Shown one piece after another: positions 61,669 through 64,000 of a stretch of DNA of 64,000 bases. The stretch spans positions 138,767-202,766 of the forward strand of contig NZ_VTEI01000005.1 of NCBI RefSeq assembly GCF_008180415.1, read 5' to 3'. Origin of the DNA: Rossellomorea vietnamensis (GTDB lineage Bacteria > Bacillota > Bacilli > Bacillales > Bacillaceae_B). A model generated the notes under the pieces. That model did no database searches. It saw nothing but the letters and a program-made list of their open reading frames with translations, and was not told the origin of the DNA. Numbering within the stretch: the first letter of the stretch is position 1; each line of letters opens with the position of its first letter. Both the position numbers and the translations under genes were made by a program.

Positions 61669-62844
61669 GTGAAGATCATTTCTGTCACCAGGATAATAGA
61701 TGACATGGGAAGGATCGTTTTACCAAGCAACGCAAGAAAAGCACTGAACTTGGAAGAAGATTATTTAATTATGAGAATCGATAATAAGAAGCACCATATA
61801 AAGTTTAGCTCTTCAGGCAGAGGTAAGGAGGTGCCAATTGATGAAAGCGGGCGTATCCCTATTTCACCTGACTATATGAACAAGCTGGGCTGGGAAACCG
61901 GAACAGAAATCGGTCTGTTTATGCAAGGGGAGGAAGGCGTGCTTCAAGGGAATGCCCCTTCTTGTGTAATTTGCGGAAGCAACCAGGCACTTCTTTTAGT
62001 AAAGAAAACTCATGTCTGCGAGGATTGTATCCATACAGGTACTGAAGCATCAGCTGAGAAATGGTCAGCCGTCCTCAATGATCTTTTTCAGGAATATAAG
62101 CAATACTGTGAAGCAGCCGTGACATTTACGAACACAGAAGACGTTCATAAAGCTAGAACAAAAGGGAGAAGGCTGCGGACACTCATCCAATTCATCGGAA
62201 TAAAAAAAGAGCATCCTTTATATAAATGCTTGAAGGAAGCTCATGACATATTAGGAAAAGTAAGAGAGGACGATGTCTTCATTGACGCCTTTGACAAAGA
62301 AGCAGAAAATAATCAGTACAGTGAGCTGTATAGGAAGTTCATCCAGAAGGCTGAAGAAGAAAGAGAAGAACACCGCAATGAGCTGAAGCAGAAACTTCCC
62401 CATATAATTGATGATGAATTTTCAGCACGGTGGAAAACTTTTTCTCAAGATGAGTTGAAGGACTGTGTTTATAAGTTGGATATAGAAACAGCGTTGCAGA
62501 AGTATGAAAAGGAATTTAGCGAACGGGTAATAAAATATCAGAAAATCAAAGATAAGAAATCAGATAAAGGGCTTGATTCACTTCACAGTGTACGAAAAAA
62601 GGCGAAGAAACTGAGATATATCTACAATTTCCTGGATTTAGTCCAATCCATAGACTACTCAAGAAAATCCAGGCAGTACAAAAAAATACAAAAGGATTAC
62701 GGAGATATCATTGATTTACGAGACTGGATTAATGAAACCGGCAGCTTAGGTGAAGATATCCAGGATGACCACGATGATGTTAAAAAAGTAAGAAAACAGC
62801 TGAATCAAAGGCTGAAAAGGCTGGTCAAACAAGTGGAACTTTAA
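61669..62844 (+). CDS. AbrB-like / zinc-ribbon / CHAD fusion protein
   Basis: 391 residues in three parts. Residues 1-45 resemble an AbrB/SpoVT swapped-hairpin (VTRIIDDMGRIVLPSNARKA), and 55-85 a second, similar strand-turn block (VPIDESGRIPISPDYMNKLG). Residues 100-125 hold two CxxC knuckles (CVICGSN, CEDCIHTG). Residues 140-391 are a helical CHAD domain with conserved His/Lys/Arg patches (VHKARTKGRRLRTLIQFI, LHSVRKKAKKLRYIYNF) known to bind polyphosphate. GTG 61669 follows AAAGGAAG by seven bases. CHAD is usually alone or fused to CYTH; fusion to an AbrB-like module is uncommon. Confidence 0.75.
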   Translation: MKIISVTRIIDDMGRIVLPSNARKALNLEEDYLIMRIDNKKHHIKFSSSGRGKEVPIDESGRIPISPDYMNKLGWETGTEIGLFMQGEEGVLQGNAPSCVICGSNQALLLVKKTHVCEDCIHTGTEASAEKWSAVLNDLFQEYKQYCEAAVTFTNTEDVHKARTKGRRLRTLIQFIGIKKEHPLYKCLKEAHDILGKVREDDVFIDAFDKEAENNQYSELYRKFIQKAEEEREEHRNELKQKLPHIIDDEFSARWKTFSQDELKDCVYKLDIETALQKYEKEFSERVIKYQKIKDKKSDKGLDSLHSVRKKAKKLRYIYNFLDLVQSIDYSRKSRQYKKIQKDYGDIIDLRDWINETGSLGEDIQDDHDDVKKVRKQLNQRLKRLVKQVEL

Positions 62845-62969
62845 CCTGAGCATCATCAGAGGCCATTGTTTTAGGATTCTTTATAGATCATCCTGCCCTT
62901 AAGAGATTACCTTTTAAACCTACCTTTGCAGGGAATGTTCCTGATGATGACTACTCAAAATGTAAATCA

Positions 62970-63004
62970 AAAAGCGAAAGACCTGGCATCTTTCGCTTTT
63001 TTTT
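62970..63004. terminator. Convergent terminator
   Basis: AAAAAGCGAAAGA / TCTTTCGCTTTTT stem, T8 on the + side; shared with the chemoreceptor gene. Confidence 0.9.
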
Positions 63005-63055
63005 CAGCAGTTAGGATTTATCAGGTAACTGCAACATGGAATGGGGCAGTCTGTT

Positions 63056-63961
63056 TTATAATTGTGAAGCATACTTATTAAGCTCTTTACTCATCTTTTC
63101 AATTTCATTGATAAATGCGGAAATTTCCTGGGTCGATGCCGCTTGATTTTCACCGACACTTACGACTCTTTCAACGGAAGCGGCCATTTCTTTCATGGAA
63201 AGCTGCAGGTTGGAAAGAATGCTACGTACCTTCTCTGTAGAGGCTACGGTTTCACTCGATAATTTCCTGATTTCTTTAGCCACTACATCAAACCCCCGTC
63301 CCATTTCTCCAGCACGAGCAGCTTCAATTGAAGCATTCAGCCCTAAGAGATTGGTTTGATCGGCAATCTTTTTGATCATCGTAATGACTTCATTTGTCTG
63401 CTCCATCTCCGTCGCTGACTGAACCGATTGCTGTAGAAGCTGATGGCTGATATCCGAAAGACCTTCCGCACCTTTTTCAACTTTACTGACACTGTCATTC
63501 GTATGAACAACAGAAGAAACAATCTGGTCTGCTATTCTTCTCAATTCCTTTTCGTTTTGTTCCTGCATTTGGATAGCAACCGCACCAATAACCTGCCCAT
63601 CCTTTATAATCGGATTGGCCAGCCCTGTGAATGGAAATCCGAAAAATTCAGCGGAGACTTCCTCTTTGATCACTCTTTTATTATGTATACAATCGGCCAA
63701 AGGTTCCCTTGGATTTATTTTTGTGCCAGGTTTTACCCCCAAATCAATTTTTCGGCTTGGATAATAGGCAATCCACTCATCACGACTAGTGATTCCAATT
63801 GCTATGTCAGGTAACATGGCTGAAATGAATTTCGTCACTTCTATGTAATATTCTAAAGCGGGGTGAGACACATTTAATTTATGGTTGTTTATTGTGGTAT
63901 ACAATGCAAGCCCTCTTTCCTCTGTGACTAATGTACTAGTAGTATAGCAAACTGTTTTCAC
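63056..63961 (-). CDS. Soluble methyl-accepting chemotaxis protein (YfmS-like)
   Basis: Up to 301 residues. An N-terminal sensor part (about 20-140) contains a PAS/dCACHE-like region ([20 protein letters not shown]); the C-terminal half is a methyl-accepting signalling helix pair with the hairpin tip [21 protein letters not shown] and [14 protein letters not shown]. There are no membrane helices, as in B. subtilis YfmS. GTG 63961 lacks a good ribosome site; a TTG near 63905 behind GGAAAGAGGG may be the true start. Confidence 0.8.
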   Translation of the reverse strand: MKTVCYTTSTLVTEERGLALYTTINNHKLNVSHPALEYYIEVTKFISAMLPDIAIGITSRDEWIAYYPSRKIDLGVKPGTKINPREPLADCIHNKRVIKEEVSAEFFGFPFTGLANPIIKDGQVIGAVAIQMQEQNEKELRRIADQIVSSVVHTNDSVSKVEKGAEGLSDISHQLLQQSVQSATEMEQTNEVITMIKKIADQTNLLGLNASIEAARAGEMGRGFDVVAKEIRKLSSETVASTEKVRSILSNLQLSMKEMAASVERVVSVGENQAASTQEISAFINEIEKMSKELNKYASQL

Positions 63962-64000
63962 TCTTTCTATTCTGAAGGTGTTATAAGGAGCCTAATCTTT

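Overview
The window comes from a low-to-moderate GC Firmicute of the family Bacillaceae (Bacillus in the broad sense). The evidence is: strong AGGAGG ribosome sites with many GTG and TTG starts; homologues of Bacillus families (YoxD, YqiG, YwqA, DUF2512/YndM, YuzB-like DUF1450, RsbR, IDEAL domain, DUF3231, DUF3891, YfmS-like chemoreceptor); T-box leaders; and a GC-rich dispersed palindrome of a type I know from other Bacillus genomes. There are no rRNA or tRNA genes. The region is chromosomal accessory/housekeeping mixture rather than a phage or plasmid.

Layout. 0-14 kb: acetyltransferase fragment, NtN amidohydrolase, flavin oxidoreductase, small membrane proteins, a four-gene run (lipoprotein, DUF1835, SnoaL-like, methyltransferase), a 53-bp tandem hairpin array, beta-lactamase-like hydrolase, prolyl hydroxylase-like oxygenase, and an MFS exporter behind a 12-codon leader peptide. 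14-18 kb: a decaying stretch with nonsense-mutated, frameshifted or truncated genes and a second 53-bp tandem array. 18-31 kb: YeeE/YedE transporter, a GyrI-like pseudogene, a TnpB transposon with an amber codon, fasciclin protein, manganese catalase, YqeG-like pseudogene, RsbR paralogue, ferritin-like/cupin fusion. 31-39.5 kb: a redox and electrophile-detoxification neighbourhood (YoxD, Rrf2 regulator, IDEAL protein, YqiG, nitroreductase, DUF1450, FMN reductase, MarR-azoreductase). 39.5-52 kb: FUSC exporter, nucleotidyltransferase, PadR-ChrA, metalloprotease lipoprotein, SNF2 helicase, CBS-domain membrane protein. 52-64 kb: tandem T-boxes and chorismate mutase-DAHP synthase, DUF3231, TraB, P-loop kinases, an OsmC gene with an in-frame UGA, VOC pseudogene, SGNH hydrolase, AbrB-like/CHAD fusion, chemoreceptor.

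The strongest unusual observation is the OsmC-family gene at 57.9-58.4 kb. Its only interruption is a UGA exactly at the expected catalytic cysteine, followed by a hairpin that fits bacterial SECIS rules, so it may encode a selenoprotein. Other signals: five matching Rrf2 operators (ACTGTAA-N9-TTACAGT) that tie two oxidoreductase genes 32 kb apart to the Rrf2 gene; a leader peptide plus a hairpin that buries the ribosome site of an exporter; a family of about ten ~195-bp imperfect-palindrome elements, one of which sits inside a broken sigma-factor gene; and two unrelated tandem arrays that share a 53-bp period.
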